A DNA stretch of 64,000 nucleotides from Bugula neritina (GCA_964035545.1 OZ037768.1:4269241-4333240), one strand, 5' to 3'; shown: positions 12,901 to 27,100, counted from the first letter of the stretch. Numbers and translations: made by a program. Notes: generated by a model from the sequence alone, not told the origin.

Positions 12901-15610
12901 GACAGACCTTTAAAATTTGGATATTTTTATTGCAAAGAAAACATTAATGAAATATAAAGTAATAATGTATAAAAATTTCTAAGAAGCCCCAAAACCTTTC
13001 ACAATTACATTGTTTGTGCAATGTACATGCTTGTCACGTTTCCCCTGTGCAATATTACCAATAAAACTTCTTTTCACAGACACAGTATTGTGTGTTAAAC
13101 CGTAGCTGAATACGCAATGACTGAATGAATGCAATCATGACTGCAGGGCATGGGCCTTGCTGTCTATTATCCCTATAGGATAATACGACAGCAAACAAGT
13201 TTAATGGCCAAGCCAATATTATTGATTTGAATAGTCCTAACTCTGTTAAAATAATTGGAATTTAATGTTATTGTATTAGTGCAAGTTGATAAATATAGAA
13301 ACATGTACGTTACTTCAAACAGCTCATTCACAGCTTGTACACTGGCCAGTGTCTTACCAAAAAGAGGCATAAATATATTGTTGATAGCTGTATATCATGA
13401 TATTAAATTGTCTGGTGAAGCAGAATATTATAAATTAACTTTGACTATCAGGTCCTTTGTAACAGTTCTAGTTTGTATAGTTTGTAATTATACATTATAA
13501 TTACATATAAAGCACGCTAATATTTAAACACCATCAAAATTTGAATTGATGAAGTTTACTCTATGCTTTGATTTAAAGTTTGTAGAGATAACAACTCCAA
13601 CCTTTTATCTAAATTAACCCAACTACTTGTACAATGTAGCTTCTATTTCATGGAAAAATTTAGCTAGCCTGTTGCTAATTTTTTATGTAATTTATTTTTG
13701 CAGGAAATGGGTCAGCTTCAAGTTCTGTAAAAAAGAAGCGGCGTAAAAAACGAGCAATCGCCGATATCAACATCGAAAATGATCGAATTGTTGCAGCAAG
13801 TAGCCTAAGTATTAACCAGTCACTATCAACAAGTAACGCGGAGCTTGACCTCCCCCCAACTAGTCTAGACAGCACCGTATCTGAAACTAAATCTAACAGC
13901 AATAATAACACCGAACTAATACACAATGCTGAAGTTATCCAGACATTAGATTCTGACATATCCAAACCAACTAAACATAAAAAGAAAAAGAAGAAGAAAA
14001 ATAAGAATATAATTGATGCAGAAACTAACACAACTCAAAGACTAGGTATGGAGCTGACAGAAAGGAAGAAACCCCCTCCTAGACTCTCCCCTATAGACCC
14101 AGGGGTTATCCAGAAGTCGATGGGTAGGATGGCCACCCCTCCTTTGAGAGGTAAAGTCCCACACAACAATGACCTGAGCATTCTACCTCCAACTGGACTC
14201 TCACAGGACAGGCGGAGAAAGACTCACTCAGCTGATGATGCAGCAGGTGGGTGACCAAACATCCTGGGAGTTTATAGCGTTGTGTGCGGGCTCAAGTCAG
14301 TGGCTAAACATGGAAATTCGGGTTATAACTTTCACTATTTCTCTCAGAGTTGGTGAAAGTTTAAATCTGAACGACATGTGAATCCTAAGCCTACTAATGT
14401 GTAGACTCAGAACCTACTAATGTGTAGACTAAGAACCTACTAATGTGTAGACTAAGAACCTACTAATGTGTAGACTAAGAACCTACTAATGTGTAGACTA
14501 AGAACCTACTAATGTGTAGACTCAGAGCCTACTAATGTGTAGACTAAGAACCTACTAATGTGTAGACTAAGAACCTACTAATGTGTAGACTAAGAACCTA
14601 CTAATGTGTAGACTAAGAACCTACTAATGTGTAGACTCAGAGCCTACTAATGTGTAAACTAGGAACTGTTTATGTTCCAAGTAACACTGACTTACAGTTG
14701 TTTAGGTCTACATACTCTGTATGCTATAATATATTTAGGTCTACATACTCTGTATGCTATAAGATATCTAGGTCTACATACTCTGTATGCTATAAGATAT
14801 TTAGGTCTACATATTCTGTATGCTATAAGATATTTAGGTCTACATACTCTGTATGCTATAAGATATCTAGGTCTACATACTCTGTATGCTATAATATATT
14901 TAGATCTACATACGCTGTATGCTATAAGATATTTAGGTCTACATACTCTGTATGCTATAAGATATTTAGATCTACATACTCTGTATGCTATAAGATATTT
15001 AGGTCTATATAACTATAAGATGTTTGCTAGGTGACATTTTCTTGATTAATAGGCTGGTTTATTTATAAACATCTTTAGCAATTCTTACCTCAAATCGGCT
15101 TTAGCAGCGTCTCTCCTTGCGCAAGTTCGTATTGTCATCACACATCTGATTTATTACCAACACATTTTATGCATGGAATGAAATTTATCTGGCAAACATT
15201 ATTTATTATATCTAAGATGATGTATTATTTTGGCCTTTTACGTACGTATATGTGTGCACATACCACATAGTTTTATATAAACTTAAATTAAAACTAACAT
15301 GCCTGCCTAATGATGTTTAAATGGTATCAAGTAAAACTTATTTTTTATTCTTTTATGTTGAAATTTGCTAAAAATAAATGCATACATGTATACTCTTTAT
15401 GGTAGTTCATGAAACTTTGACATCATTTCAGAACATGTTCCTTCTGCTGAATCTGATGCTTCAAAATCAACCAATCGAAAGAAGAAATCTTCACGACCAA
15501 GAAACCAATCGGGGGATTCCGAGAAACCTTTAATGGGTTCGAATGCGTCATCGGAGTTGCACTCCCTTACCACTGAGACATATCGAGACTCGTATATCTG
15601 GTTGGTGTGA
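9970..15610 (+). CDS. orphan rhodopsin-like (class A) G protein-coupled receptor
   Basis: Four exons, 9970-11173, 11547-11705, 13704-14246 and 15432-15610, join through phase-1 introns to 694 residues. An alternative acceptor at 11553 is also in frame. ATG 9970 has an in-frame TGA at 9958. Exon 1 holds all seven helices: G27-N28 in TM1, P66 in TM2, C85 and C163 as the extracellular disulfide pair, W137 in TM4, P185 in TM5 and P244 in TM6. The class A switches are altered: N57 at 2.50, M99 at 3.39, D109-R110-L111 for DRY, E242 at 6.48, and L285-P286-L287-V288-I289 for NPxxY. Exons 2-4 add a long Ser/Thr-rich cytoplasmic tail with Lys clusters (VKKKRRKKRA; KHKKKKKKKNKN). Ligand and subfamily are not recognised. 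If intron 1 is retained, the frame ends at 11211 and gives a 413-residue receptor. The receptor core is certain; the joining of the tail exons rests on phase. Confidence 0.85.
11211..11349. repeat. long foldback inverted repeat in GPCR intron 1
   Basis: The left arm (from AGCAGCTCTGAGTTGGGGG) is repeated as its reverse complement in the right arm (to CCCCCAACTTGAAGCTGCT). The arms are about 60 bases each with few mismatches and a short centre near 11275-11285. The hairpin starts within the TGA that ends the unspliced reading frame. It may be a small non-autonomous foldback element; no clear target-site duplication was seen. Confidence 0.8.
14391..14660. repeat. 23-bp minisatellite, 12 copies
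   Basis: Twelve head-to-tail copies of a 23-base unit containing CTACTAATGTGTAGACT followed by AAGAAC, in GPCR intron 3. Copies starting at 14391 and 14644 are exactly 11 units apart. Variant units ending CTCAGAGC recur five units apart, which points to block-wise expansion. Confidence 0.95.
14701..15015. repeat. 33-bp minisatellite, 9 copies plus a partial
   Basis: Nine copies of a 33-base unit with the core GTCTACATACTCTGTATGCT, each holding a small palindrome (CATAC...GTATG). It lies about 40 bases after the 23-bp array in the same intron. As 33 is a multiple of three, repeated open frames appear in all phases; they are artefacts. Confidence 0.95.
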
Positions 15611-18179
15611 CATGATTATACTTGTGTAGATATACTGAGTTACCAGTAGTAGAAACTAGATTCATAGTGATGAATAGAAATCACTAATAATTGATACAAT
15701 AAAAAAACGCTAAATTATGACAATATTGATGAGGTTTACAGTTCATTTTAAAGTTTATAGTACCTTATAGTTTATAACACCTTAGCAGTAATGTATACAG
15801 CCATAGTGTATATCACTGTATGCAGTAAGTTATAAATGATGTAATAGGAAGTCCTGTTGCATTACACTGTTGATGGACATGTATTTATTTTACTAGTCTT
15901 TTGTCAAAGGTGGCAGTTTACAGCATTGCCTGAAACTAACCACATTGAAACTATGAAACTATTGGTAGTGTACATGTCAAACACCTCAATGTCATTTACA
16001 TTATTATTTTAGTATCGATTTCACTATATTTATTCTTTGGAGTCATTTTCTTGAATACCTATTATGCCAGTGTCTTTTATGCAACATGAACAGCATGAAA
16101 TACAGCACACAGTCTTGCATTGTTATACCCGTACATATCTTGTATGGCATATTTGCATATCTAGTTTGACAGAACTTCTATTTGCTAATAACCAAACACC
16201 CTAAGGCTCTTTTCATAATATTTATTTTAGTCACAAATCACTGCTTCTTCAAATAATGATACTATATTTTAGAGTCTGAGGAAAAGAAGAGATTTGATTG
16301 CCATGAAAATTTATCTCACCATGTTTCCTGTTTTACTGTAACTAAGAGTCATTAGTTATTAGCAGTTTTCATGTCTTTTCCTCTTATTTTTCTACTGGTT
16401 AGAAACTTATTTTTGTATTATTAGTTTTATTTTATTAGTATTTTTCATAACTGTGATATAATGTATTTGCAGTTTTGTACAGTTGAACAAAACTCCTAAG
16501 AATCCTCTTCTGAACGTTGTTATATTTTGTAAAAGTATATTGCTTCAGTTAAGCTACTATTTTAATACAAACATGGATGCTCACGTTTATTTTTTCCTAA
16601 AGTAACTCGGACATATAACTTATACGCTGCTTTGTTTAACATTGATTTTTATTAAGAGTCATGCTTAGTATATAATTTGTGCTATATTTTTGTAACATAC
16701 AGAAATATTTGTGTTATATCAGTTTAGCTCTTTACTTTGGCATATTTCAATTAAAAGTAAATCTACAAGTTGCCAATCGACGCGAGTTTATTCTATGTTT
16801 TTAGTCCCATGACGTTATATTTGAAAATATTTTTGCTATGACCTTGTGTTGTTGAAACAATCTCTTTTTATGACTTTCTGCATAATTCCGTCATTAAAAC
16901 ATGATCTTTTTTCAATGTTGAAATTGAAATATTATTTGCTCAAAAGAAAAACATGTTAATATTTATTGAAAATTATGTTGTTTTTTGCATTGAATATTTT
17001 CAGCATCTTTAAAATGCATTCCAGTGACAAGAAAACTATTTTTTACATAAGATGTTTAAAAAAGCTTTTTTTTAAATAAAATTCGTTTATTTCACTTGAA
17101 CCAAACTAAACAGACTCTTATGTTAATTGGTGCACATCATTACATTACACTAGACTGACTCATGTGGTCGAAGTCACGTAACATGTGCTATATTCACACA
17201 TCACATACTTAGCTATCATAGATATTCAGTCTGCTTCATGAACACAAACATACTAAATCTACCAGGTAAATATGCTCGGACTGTCATACAACCCGATAAT
17301 CTTATCACTGTAAATTTTTTGGTATAAAAACCAGTATGTTACTGTGTCTTTCCCAATGCCATGGATGATGAATTATCATTTCCTCTCCAATATAATCACC
17401 ATTCATCCTAATCTGTCAACTTCAGTATATATGGCAACCTTACCAATTGCCTGTTGATTGGTTACAGTCGTGTTGAGCCATGTGTGAACTGCTACTTTCA
17501 ACTACTTATTCTGTGGGTCTACCAGGATTACTTTCATTCTACCATAACTTTGGTTGTTGAGAATGTATCACCATTATTAGTTCGATTGAAAGCTGAAACT
17601 TATTACATGAGAAGTTGGAATCTGACTGAAGAACATGTTTCCTTTGGTTATAGCCTATTTGATGCTAGTCAACCATTTTATTCAAGGTAAAGCCATTCCT
17701 GTATAAATGAACATAGCTAATTATCATGTTAGCTAGTAGAGATTACAAACTAGGAAATGTGTGCTGTATCTGCTATATCTAATAACTGTATTAGACCATT
17801 TGTACCATGTATCTACATATTCAACTAGCTGCTTATCTTCTTCTCTAAAGAGTTTACAAGGACAGATTTGGTCATTCTCATCAAGTCTATAATCATGTGA
17901 ACACTGATGGTATCAGTACTTCTTTTTCTTGAAGATGAACTGTAGCTTGCTGCTTTCAGAAAGCTCTTTTGGTTATCAGTTTAGATCTTCAACATGGCAA
18001 CTGAAAGCTAGTTTTTTATTTTCAATTCTGATTTATTTACAGCTGAAACATCTCCTTGACATCAGATCAGGAGTTCACTAGCTTGCACACCCTCACTAGT
18101 CTTAGTGATCAGTGATGGAGTGCAGCTCAATACTGTTCTCCTAACAACGGCCTACAACTTTACTATTCATGTATTGCAG
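15611..18179. other. intergenic: GPCR 3' end and DUOX upstream region
   Basis: No certain exon. The first DUOX exon (signal peptide, ending one base into a codon) should lie here or in a gap exon, but I found no short ATG frame with a matching phase-1 donor. Frames at 16573 and 17454-17690 end at GT sites in the wrong phase. The remainder is AT-rich single-copy sequence. Confidence 0.5.
15698..15703 (+). promoter_or_regulatory. possible polyadenylation signal of the GPCR gene
   Basis: AATAAA about 90 bases after the GPCR stop codon, in the right orientation and at a suitable distance. Confidence 0.4.
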
Positions 18180-21100
18180 GACAGAATATTCATGGATCTT
18201 TACCTCCAGATGCCTTGTCACATCTTCAGATGAGACACTTCGAAGGCTTCTTTAACAACCCTTCTCACCCAGAGTGGGGCTCAATTGGTAAGTTGTCCAC
18301 TGTTCAAGTGAAGGCTTCAGTCTTTACCAGCTCTTCGACAATTTGTTCACTGTAATAATACAGAAGTACAGTAGCTTCTGAGCTTACATGATACAGGAAC
18401 TATACTCTTTAACCTCAAGTTCTGTTTGATAGAATTTCTTAATTTGGTCTAGCCGCAATTATTTCATGCTCTCCGAGTGCTTGCAATAATGAATTTGTAA
18501 TTTTTTATTTAGTAAAATCAAGTTGTGGTTTTCTCCAAATGCTAATTTGTTCTTAAAAAAGTGACTTTCAAAATGCATTTCCTGATGTTGGTAAGACTAG
18601 TCAATAGTTTAGTAAAACATGTTACCTTTTTACTTTTACCAGATTTTTGTTATTTACTTTCAAACTGAATGGTGTATTATAAACCATTGGCAGAGAATAA
18701 TCAAATAAACTGATTCATAATCAATTTGATAAATTGAGCCATTGTCTTCTATTGATTTCTACTAAGCCCGTTGTGAAGGATATTGTAATCTAAGCTTTAA
18801 TGTCATAATTATCAAAAGCTCAAGAGGTGTGTGAGCCCAAAGTAAAGTCAAAGATGAACAGCAGAACATAGTCACTAGTTCCCAAGTAGTTGAGAGAGTA
18901 ACAAAGTCGTCTGCACAAATTTCAGGGACTCTTTAACTTCCTTGATGGAAATTTTACAACTAGTGCTATTAAAAATCTGTGGTTCCAAATTGTTTCAGAA
19001 AAACTTAAACTTTTCCTATAACTGAAAACCATTTACAAATAACCAATAGAATATTATCTTATTTACCATTTTCAAATTAAAACTTCTCAATAGCTAATTA
19101 TGCTAATCTGCAAGATACCTCAATGTCCAGAGGTTTAAATAAACCACAAGCTATTTTCTAATGTGTTGCAAGAATTGCTATAATCTGTGTCCTTAGGGGC
19201 ATGACCAATAACTTCCCATCGCTCTAGCGGAGCGTGATGCATGCATTTACCTCAAAACTTTGTTGCATTATTTTGAAATAGATATTCAAGGTTTTTCAAT
19301 TGTGCCTTTTTTAAAATTTACCTAATGGACTCTATCTTATTATATTGAAAAATATTTGCAAACGTAATTCATGCTTCTTGAATATCCAAGTTTTACATCA
19401 AGTTGATCAGTGTGTCTAAGCTGAAGATCCTACTGCTTCAGTCACTTGGCCAAGTGTCTAATTTAAAAGAAATCATGTCACGTGAATTACTCCACACACT
19501 GTAAGGATATCTCTGTCTTTCAAAGCTAGATAATCTCCATGTGCTTAACACTTATGTTAAAATAAAAGTTATAGTTTGTGATTTGATGAGTGTCAATAAT
19601 ATAGAGGGCAGTATGAAAGTGATCTAAGCTTTATTTGTAAGACTTGCATAGATAGGAATTAGCCTGGTGGTTACATGTAGAATATTATAAAGTTCTTTGA
19701 ATTTAGACACCCAGTTACACGCATGCATTTTCATTCATTAGTACACAACTGTCTTTCGTTAGTAAGTCTGTTAAAATTCTACCATAAAACTATTTAAGTA
19801 TATTTGTAGTTAGTTTATAAAATTGATGGTTAATGTTATCTTTAACTTTTAGCAATTTGTCTTAAATGTCAAATAAGTGATGTGATGCATATTATGGTGA
19901 ATCATATAAATCTAGGTGATGGGAGGATATTATATCCATACGCTAATCCAAGCTTGATTTTCTTTAGATCTTTAGCAAACTGTAATATAAACCGTACAAA
20001 GTGATTTAAGAGGCTTTTTTTATTGTCCTTACAAGTTCCTTTTTTATCTCTAGTTTCTATTTCATATATCTGTTGTAGGTCAGCTCATAACTGACAGCCA
20101 ATATGGCCCAGTATACTACTCAGATGGCACTAAAATGCTGGCTGGCGGACCAAATCCTCGAAAAATCACCAACAAGTTGATGCGAGGCCCCAGTGGGCAA
20201 GGCTCAGACGTGTTCACTGCTCTATTTCCTTTCTTTGGTAAGTAACTTTATCCCCGCTCTATCTCTGGCAAAGCCTTCTTCCTTCTATTTCAAAGCACTG
20301 TCACATCCTTATATGGGAGTTTGACTTCCTTGAATGTTTAAAACAAAAAAATGTTGAAGGAAACTTCAATATCTCAACATTTATTAGATAGCATGTGCGT
20401 GCTGATCCGGGAATCAGGTGACAGGGCAAAGTATCCAGGATTGATTGTGATAATATGCCCTGTCTGTGAAAAAGTGATTTATTTTATAATATTAAACAAT
20501 CTGGGTTACAGCATTGTTGGCTATTATTGTGTTGAGATATGAAAATCACTCATAAGAGGATTTCCTAGTTCCTGTAGAGTCTAGGTTTATTTTAACTCCT
20601 AGTTATGAAAACTTGAAACACGGAGTAATATATTATATGTTATTTAACAGAAAAAACAACTGGAAATGCAATACACTTTAGTAGAGCATACTTTAAAAAC
20701 AGGACATTGAGTTCTAATACTTATTCACATTGTTATAAGGTCAGTTATTAATGCGAGAGATCCTTGACATTGATGAGGCTAGTTGCCCGAGAGAAATCTA
20801 CGGTGTTGATGTCAGCGATGATCCGATATTTGCTGCCAACAAATCTAAAGAGGAGATGATTCTAATGCCAGTATATCGCACAAAGTATGACAAGGGTACA
20901 GGGAAATATGCCGGGAATCCCAGGAAACAGGTTTCTATTACGTTTCATATTTCTGTGAATTGTGCATGCCAAGTGTTGTGTTTGATGTTTTAGTAATTTT
21001 ATAGCCTTGTTTAGTTGAATTTACTCATTATGAGTCACAGTGGCACTGTGAATTTTGGCATAAAAAGAGAAAATCTCATTTAAGTAAAGTTCTTTGAAAG

Positions 21101-24100
21101 TTTATTTCCACATCATAATATCAATGTTCTCTTTGATTTGAATTAAGTTTTTGAAATTTCTTCACAACCAATCTTTTTTTTCAATTCCTAAAATTTGTAG
21201 ATTTATTGAATCTATTTAACATAAAAGAGTTGAATCAAAAAAAGGTAACTCCATGACACATAATGGCAGAAATAATGTTTTATGAATACATTATAGAGCA
21301 TTAAATGACACCTCAATTTGACTTTTTCTGGCAATTTTCTATTTTTAATCACAGTAGGCTATATCTAGTATCTACACAGTGTAAAACACCATACTGGTTA
21401 AAATTACTAACTCCCAACAAGCTCCTTGGTAATGCAAAAAGTTGTTGGTGGTAAATGATCTTTTACCTCTATTGCTTTTCTCTTATGAATTATAAACCAA
21501 ATTTGCACCAATTTAGGTGAACAGTGCAACAAGTTGGATAGATGGGAGTTTTATATACGGCCCCTCAGAGGTTTGGACAGATGCTCTGAGGCTATTTAAA
21601 GGAGGGTTACTAGATATGAATGACAGGGATTTGCCATCACTAAACTTGCGAGGGCTCCCATTGGATAACTACCCTCCTCCTCGTACCCACAAGCGAGTAC
21701 CACCAGCCAGCTTCTGGGGTAAGTCATGGTCATGTATCTCAATAAACTTCTGGAAGCTTCCAGACAACAATATTTGGTTCTTTATTTTATCTTTTATATT
21801 AATTACCACTTGCATTACTTTATATGCTCACAAATATAAAGTGTTTTGTTCATTTAAATACTTGTTGAAATGAGAACATTTTTAAATATCAACAGCTGTG
21901 GGAGACCGTAGAGCACATGAAAACCCTGCCCTCTTGTCCCTGTCTATCATGTTCATGAGATACCACAATGCCTTGGCCCAGGAGTATGCGACTGAGGCTG
22001 TGTCGGCGGGTAGTCCTGAACCTACCGACAAGGAGCTGTTTAGAAGAGCTAGAACTCAGACTATTGCAGTGCTGCAGGTAAAATCTCGTGACTATAAGAA
22101 CTTAATATTATTTGACACTTATGTGTATGTACGCCAAAACAGCACTTTAGAAATTAAATTAATGGCCACTATTTGATGGATAAAATTTAATTTAATATTT
22201 TTTAATAGTTTATTTTTAAATGACAATGACTTTACTAAATGTACTTTTGCCAAACTTTGTCTCATTTTGATTGTTGCAGTCAATAATTTTGTACGAATGG
22301 ATGCCTTTTCTGCTCAACAAGACCTCTGCAGAAGTAGCGTATAATGGTTACCAGCCCTCCGTGGCTCCTCAAATTGATTCATTGTTTGCAGCTGTCATCT
22401 CTAAATGGTCAATGACTCTTATTCCTCCTGGCATACCTATTAGGTAGGTGTTATGTAACTATTACTCAACTTATACCAGGCAATTCCCAGGCCAAAATTT
22501 CGAGCAAATTATTAAATTACTGATCTTTATTTGCTGTGATAGGAGATTTCTACTACTTTAAAGTTTAAACATTCAGAGACTTGTAATTTTCGTAATTGCA
22601 GATCAGAGACTGGCTGCGGAATGTCTGCTGATTCAATCAGATTGTGTGAGTCGTGGTTTGACGGGCAGAAGTTGATCAATGACTCTGATACTGACCGCTC
22701 TAGAGATATTATTCTAGGTTTAGCCTCACTACCAGCTGAGAAAGAAGACCATATCATTGTAGAAGATCTTTTAGGTATAATTATATGTCATTTGTTGATA
22801 AATATCTAAAAATCTACAATTTAAATAGCAATCTAGTTACTCAAACTTTTATTTTTCTCATAAAACTCTCTACATAGGTCAAAGTTGGTATGTTGGCATT
22901 ATTATTATTTTATTTTTTAGTATTCATGCTAAGATAAACTAAAATTTAATTCTAATTATTTCTTAAAACAATATTTTTACTTTTAAATTACTATTTCTAA
23001 ATAAAACTTTAGCTCATTTTGCCGTTAATGAGTCAGTAACTAATAGCCTGTTGGGTTAATTTGCTAACCTCAGACTTATTGTTAATAGATTACCACTATG
23101 GCCCCCTCCACTTCTCAAGAACCGATGCCGCCGCTGAGCATATTATACGAGGTAGAGACTTTGGTGTGAAAGTAGGGAAGCTGTACCTAGACAAAGATCA
23201 TATATACGAAAACCATACAGAGCTACTGGATAGTCTGAATTTCACAGTAGGTATATTACTTTTGCACAAAATGTGTGTAATTGGATTGAGAATTGCTCAA
23301 ATACATGCACACACATAAATATACACTATAATGTGTGATGTTGTTCCCTTGCGTAATAATGTATATATTATTTAGGAGCTGAGTGAAGTACATTGTGCAA
23401 TTTCCACAAACTTGTTTTAATTTAAAACGGAATAATGTATTTATAAATCTGTCAACATTTTTTATTTATTATATTTTATTGCAGGATGGTTCTTTTAAAG
23501 TTACGTTCAACTGCCATTTCTGCTATTTTTAAAGTCCAAGTTTTTCAATCTGTATACAATTTTTATCTTTGCATTAATTCTTTGAAAGTTATATTTTTTG
23601 TATGAATACCTTGAACGGCATTTAGCTAATCCAATGCATTCCAAAGAATTATCAACTTACAACAATTAGGTTTAATTTGAAATTTTAACTTATTGTATAG
23701 CAAAACTTTGTAACCAAAAATAAATTAAAGAAAAGTAAAAAGGGAAAAGAGACAAAACAAAAATACATAAACAAATATATGTAACGAATAAGAAGTAAAG
23801 GAGCAAAAGTCCTAATGTATACACAAAACATATTGGTTTTTCACAATCATGCTGATGGCTAATGAGCCCAATGTGAGAAGAAGCAAGCCTAAACGTATTT
23901 AACACAGTGATTTGAGGAGTTTGTGTTGGTTAAATTTAGATTTTTATTTTTTTCATCACTTTTCAACTTTTTTTGAATATATTATAACTGATGTACAATA
24001 TAACTGTTAGAAATTGAAATATGATGGTAAATACCAATATAAATTTTTGAAAGTCATACAAAAACTACTGTAATTGTTAAATATCAAATTTTAAAAGCAT

Positions 24101-27100
24101 TGCACAAAATATTGTAATTATTTTTACTAATTCTTACAAAAATTTTGTCTTTAGAGCGAGCAGCAAGCCCTCCTAGAAGAGCTCTATGAAGGAGACTTGA
24201 GCAAGGTTGACCTGTTTGTCATCGCGTTGATGGATAAGGACAATGAATCTGGTACTGCTCCGGGATATCTCGTCAAAAAGGTTATTGAGCAGCAGCTGAC
24301 ACGACTCCGAGATGCTGACTATTTCTGGTTTGAGAACAAAGTCAACAGGTAAGACACACAGTACACCACCCATCTGGTTATGTAAAGTTTTAGTTTGGCT
24401 CTAAGTCAATATAATTCTGATAGATGTGATCTTCTTGTTTCAAACATAATATTTATGGACAGAGTAAATAGACTGTTGATTGTTCAGCAAATCATTACAA
24501 ATAAAAAATGCATTTGTTGATAATACTATCATTCTTTGGAATGCAACACATTTAACTTTCCTTGACTATTCACAGATCTAACTTTTGTGATTTATCATTT
24601 TTTTAAGCGTAGTTTATGGAAGCATGCTGAAACATACATTTATTTAACTGGTTACCACAAAATATTTAGTGCATAAATTTTCTAAAAAATTATTTTTGTT
24701 TTGAAAAAGAAGTTGCAAAAATGATGCAATTATACATGATAAGAACAATCATTATTTTTTTGGTTATTAACATTGAATATACCTTCATTATAGTTACTAA
24801 ATTTAGAATATGGTATTCACAGATTGTTCACTGATGATGAAATTGACCAAATAAAATCAACTAAGCTGAGTGATGTAATTTCCAAGGCTTTCAAAGTAGA
24901 CAAGGTTCGTCTAGCAACAGATGTGTTCTCTGTTGAAAAAGGTAGGTTCCTCTAGTGGAGTAAAGTCAGCATAGGTGTGGAAGGTCACTGTGACAGAGTT
25001 TGTTCCTTGTAAACATACAGCTACATCCTTGTACAGAATCTTATAAAGATATGCTACCGTTTCAACTATTAATTATTGCATTACTTTTCTTTGTTTAGAA
25101 ATAGTATATTTTATAGCGAGAGAAGTTTGCCTGTTTCCTCCTCTCAACTCATCTAACCTTCCTCCGTGCTCTTCTATGAAAACATACGACTATTTTGCTG
25201 GCAATGAAGCTGCTTTTATCATATCCTGGATTTTTATTGGACTCTTTCCTCTCGGTTTGTTATAATCTTACTCCAATAGAACTTGCAAATATAAGCTTTT
25301 ATCTTTTTTGTTAGTATTTACATTAATTTGTATTCTGCTTTGCAGTTTATGTTTTGTTGAAATTTAACATAAAAACTATGCTTTCTTTTCATCACTATAT
25401 TATTTTTTACATAAAAGCGGCTCTAAAAACATGCTGTCAAGGGTTGTTTGTTGTTGCAGCTGTTATCGGCATGGGGTATGCGGGTTACACCATCTCTGAA
25501 CACAGGCGAAAGAAAGGACAGATGTTATACAAGGCGTCGCTCAACGCTTCTGCCTCGAGTCGCAAGGGTCCAGCTAACTCTAGGGAGATGCTGGACTCGT
25601 TCACCGGTAAGTGGTGCAGTGATTTTCTCATTAAATAACTTGAATGCATGGTTTTACTCGAAATTGAAAGGAAGCTCTTTATATCCCACATGTATATCTT
25701 GATTAGAATACATCTAATAAATGACTGATTGTTTCTGCATTTGTAAATTGAATTTAAAATTTGTGAAATGATTTCTCAGAGTGGCAGAATGGAAATATGT
25801 ATCTTCTCGGTAAGGCGTATTCCTTCCTTGTTGTACTCCTGTAACTATTTCCTCTGTCTACACCACACAGCTGGGAGGCTGGTAAAAGATGAACTGGTAG
25901 TTTGTAGCCAGTAGGGCGTTTATTCAATACATTGGCCATTCTATTTTGTGAATCTGGAAGTGAAATTTTTCCTTATCTGGTTTTATTGATAACATGACAA
26001 CCTTATTTTAAAGTATGCTCTAAACATTTATTATCCTGCGAAATGTTTAAAGGCTGAAACTGTGTTTTTAAGTGATAGGCCACTTATACATGCATTCCTA
26101 AGGCTACTTTCTACCAGTTCATGTTTACCGTCATTCTATTGTTGTCATCACTCACGTCTTGTGTACCTCCCGCACTTGTTTCCACTCTTTCTGTACAGTG
26201 ATTCACAACTATTTCCCTGTTTCTTAAACTGTTCATATGTTGAAAACAGTTACAATAGTTTTACTCACTATCAAACTGTTCACACTGTATTCTTCCCCTG
26301 GCACGATCAAAACATTTGCATAAGTCTGTTATGATTGTGAGATTCCTTCCCGGTAGTCCCTGTATAACCCAATGTCAATTTAGTCTTGCATATATACATG
26401 TACGTGTCAAGGACTCTTTTCTATGCACTCTGTTTTAACTTTTTTGGTTTTATTTTAAAAGATTTGGCATGGAATCAAGTGAACTTAAAATTCCAGATTT
26501 GCCAAGTAGCTCTAGACTTGTAATATTTGAAATTTGGCACAGAAAAAAGTTGTTTGTCTTTGCACTAAAGCAAAAATTTGCATTTCTGCATATAGTGGGG
26601 AATCGCAAAACTTTTAGAGTTTATTAATAACTAACTAAATATAGTAACTATAAGTCATCGTACTGCAATAGGATATTATATAGCACTGTCATTCAAACCA
26701 GGAAACCCTCCAGGTGATTCAGATTGTGAAGGTCGTAAGACTTCTGTATACTGCATAAATATCCATACCCCTAGGAAATCATTTGTTTCAACACAGCTGT
26801 GTTGGCCAGTGCAACTTTGAGTGCAAGTTGTGTTGAATCTCTAGATTCTAATAGACAACCTTCTATTTGTTACAAGTATAGGTGTTTCAAGCTGCTTGTT
26901 GTTTGATATGTTTGAATATTTGACAGTTATTTGATTTGCTGACACTTGATTTTTATATTGGAAACAGTATAATTAATAGCTGGGATCTGCAATTCTATTA
27001 TTTTCAACAAAAGCTTAAAGTTTTCAGATAATTGTCAACAGTTTAAGTTATTTTTAATTTTTTTATTTTTAGCAAGTGAATGGGTTGGTGAGGATGAGGT

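Noticed and set aside
14650-15034. Two overlapping 120-codon frames
   Set aside because: Caused by the 33-bp minisatellite, whose period is a multiple of three.
16573-16601. Short ATG frame (MDAHVYFFLK) before GTAACT, considered as DUOX signal exon
   Set aside because: Wrong phase for the exon at 18180 and too short for a signal peptide.
17454-17690. 78-codon frame upstream of DUOX, considered as its first exon
   Set aside because: It ends at a GT site in phase 2, whereas the next DUOX exon needs phase 1, and it lacks a clear signal peptide.
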